Positions 32,619 to 32,968 of a DNA stretch of 32,968 bases are shown piece after piece. Made by a program: the position numbers and the translations under genes. Origin of the DNA: Thermodesulfovibrionia bacterium. GTDB taxonomy: Bacteria > Nitrospirota > Thermodesulfovibrionia > JACRGW01. How positions within the stretch are numbered: position 1 is the first letter of the stretch; the number at the start of each line of letters is the position of its first letter. Location of the stretch: the NCBI GenBank assembly GCA_919902995.1, contig CAKKSD010000012.1, forward strand, positions 1 to 32,968, given 5' to 3'. The notes beneath the pieces were generated by a model. It ran no database searches, had not been told where the DNA came from, and worked only from the letters and a program-made list of their open reading frames with translations.

Positions 32619-32820
32619 AAAGGTGGAAAGAGAATTCCTCAAATTATGTGTAATTGATGCTTTGAAAATATGTACTGCATTTTTTTGAGACAAGAAGCAG
32701 TAAAACGCATCATGCGGATTATTGCTGAGATTTGGGGCGGGGAGGAATAGTTATGAAGAAATAATTACTTTTCAAAAATAAGTAGTCAAAAATTATAAAA
32801 TTGTCTAAAGGAGGCAAGTA
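32619..32820 (+). other. Spacer with ribosome binding site for the edge gene
   Basis: About 200 bp, AT-rich. An AAAGGAGG at 32807-32814 stands 6 nt before the ATG at 32821. A 27-codon frame (32670-32750) ends just before; it has no recognisable content. I see no convincing promoter or terminator. Confidence 0.5.
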
Positions 32821-32968
32821 ATGACTTTTGAAAACAAGATTATCAATGCAATTAAATCAACAAAGGGTGTAGGAAGCGTAATGGAATATGTAAGAGAATG
32901 CTCAGACTCTATAGAAATACTGCTTCAAAGAGTTCTTGCTTTAATAAATCCAGATATGAATAGGTTAA
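32821..32968 (+). CDS. Unknown protein, partial (runs off right edge)
   Basis: 49 complete codons open to the window end, not in the ORF track. It begins MTFENKIINAIKSTKGVGSV and continues with EYVRECSDSIEILLQRVLALINP, amphipathic and probably helical. A strong AAAGGAGG at ideal spacing supports the start. No family recognised. It lies 202 bp after the helicase on the same strand and may be the next gene of the accessory region. Confidence 0.6.
   Translation, partial: MTFENKIINAIKSTKGVGSVMEYVRECSDSIEILLQRVLALINPDMNRL

Noticed and set aside
32656-32687. ATGC...GCAT plus T-run as a helicase terminator
   Set aside because: The stem is only about four base pairs with a long loop, too weak to support.
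32670-32750. 27-codon ORF before the edge gene
   Set aside because: Too short, no ribosome binding site and no recognisable sequence; may be a remnant.

Overview
The window reads as a bacterial chromosome segment of moderate GC with dense operons. The code is standard (TGA, TAA and TAG all end genes). The organism is Gram-negative, shown by a TolC-type outer-membrane protein, lipoprotein and periplasmic adaptors and an RND pump. The mix of an ACT-domain malic enzyme, a liv-type ABC transporter, DUF433/DUF5615 genes, four-helix-bundle S23 genes and abundant short palindromic and heptanucleotide repeats suggests an anaerobic Nitrospirota or Desulfobacterota-like lineage. That assignment is inference only.

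Region 1 (1-7545, minus strand) looks like a defence island. Transcription order is a PLD-nuclease/SNF2-type helicase, a NYN-domain putative RNase (2-bp gap), an Eco57I-type adenine methyltransferase, and a ClpP-like SDH_sah protease that runs off the left edge and is not in the ORF track. Between the NYN and methyltransferase genes, on the opposite strand, lies a near-consensus sigma70 promoter followed by a compact hairpin and T-tract: a candidate small RNA of about 55-60 nt. This is my best candidate for something undescribed.

Region 2 (7857-17356, plus strand) is a drug-efflux operon: tetR, tolC-like, RND adaptor, an S23 four-helix-bundle gene, RND permease, EmrA-like adaptor and a 14-TM EmrB/QacA MFS pump. 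Two tandem TGAAC-N4-GTTCA palindromes sit on the transcription start and start codon of tetR, a likely autoregulatory operator.

Region 3 (17341-22178, minus strand) is a livKHMGF branched-chain amino-acid (or similar amide/carboxylate) ABC transporter driven by a perfect TTGACA-N17-TATAAT promoter. A MITE/REP-like element lies between the binding-protein and permease genes. Region 4 (22172-25299, plus strand) pairs an ACT-malic enzyme with a succinate dehydrogenase/fumarate reductase flavoprotein, with no sdhB or sdhC following.

Region 5 (25350-32968, plus strand) is accessory: an AAA/DUF4143 ATPase, two diverged N-terminal fragments of a DNA methyltransferase bracketing a DUF5615/DUF433 toxin-antitoxin-like pair, and a roughly 1,600-residue SF1 helicase with a Vsr/DUF559-like nuclease domain, split by one in-frame TGA. 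A partial unknown gene starts at the right edge.

Two themes cross the window. Heptanucleotide tandem repeats (at least nine tracts) and palindromic repeats have been absorbed in frame into coding sequences, in one case forming most of a lipoprotein signal peptide. Several genes have a -10 box only 8-14 nt before the start codon and no Shine-Dalgarno, suggesting leaderless transcripts.
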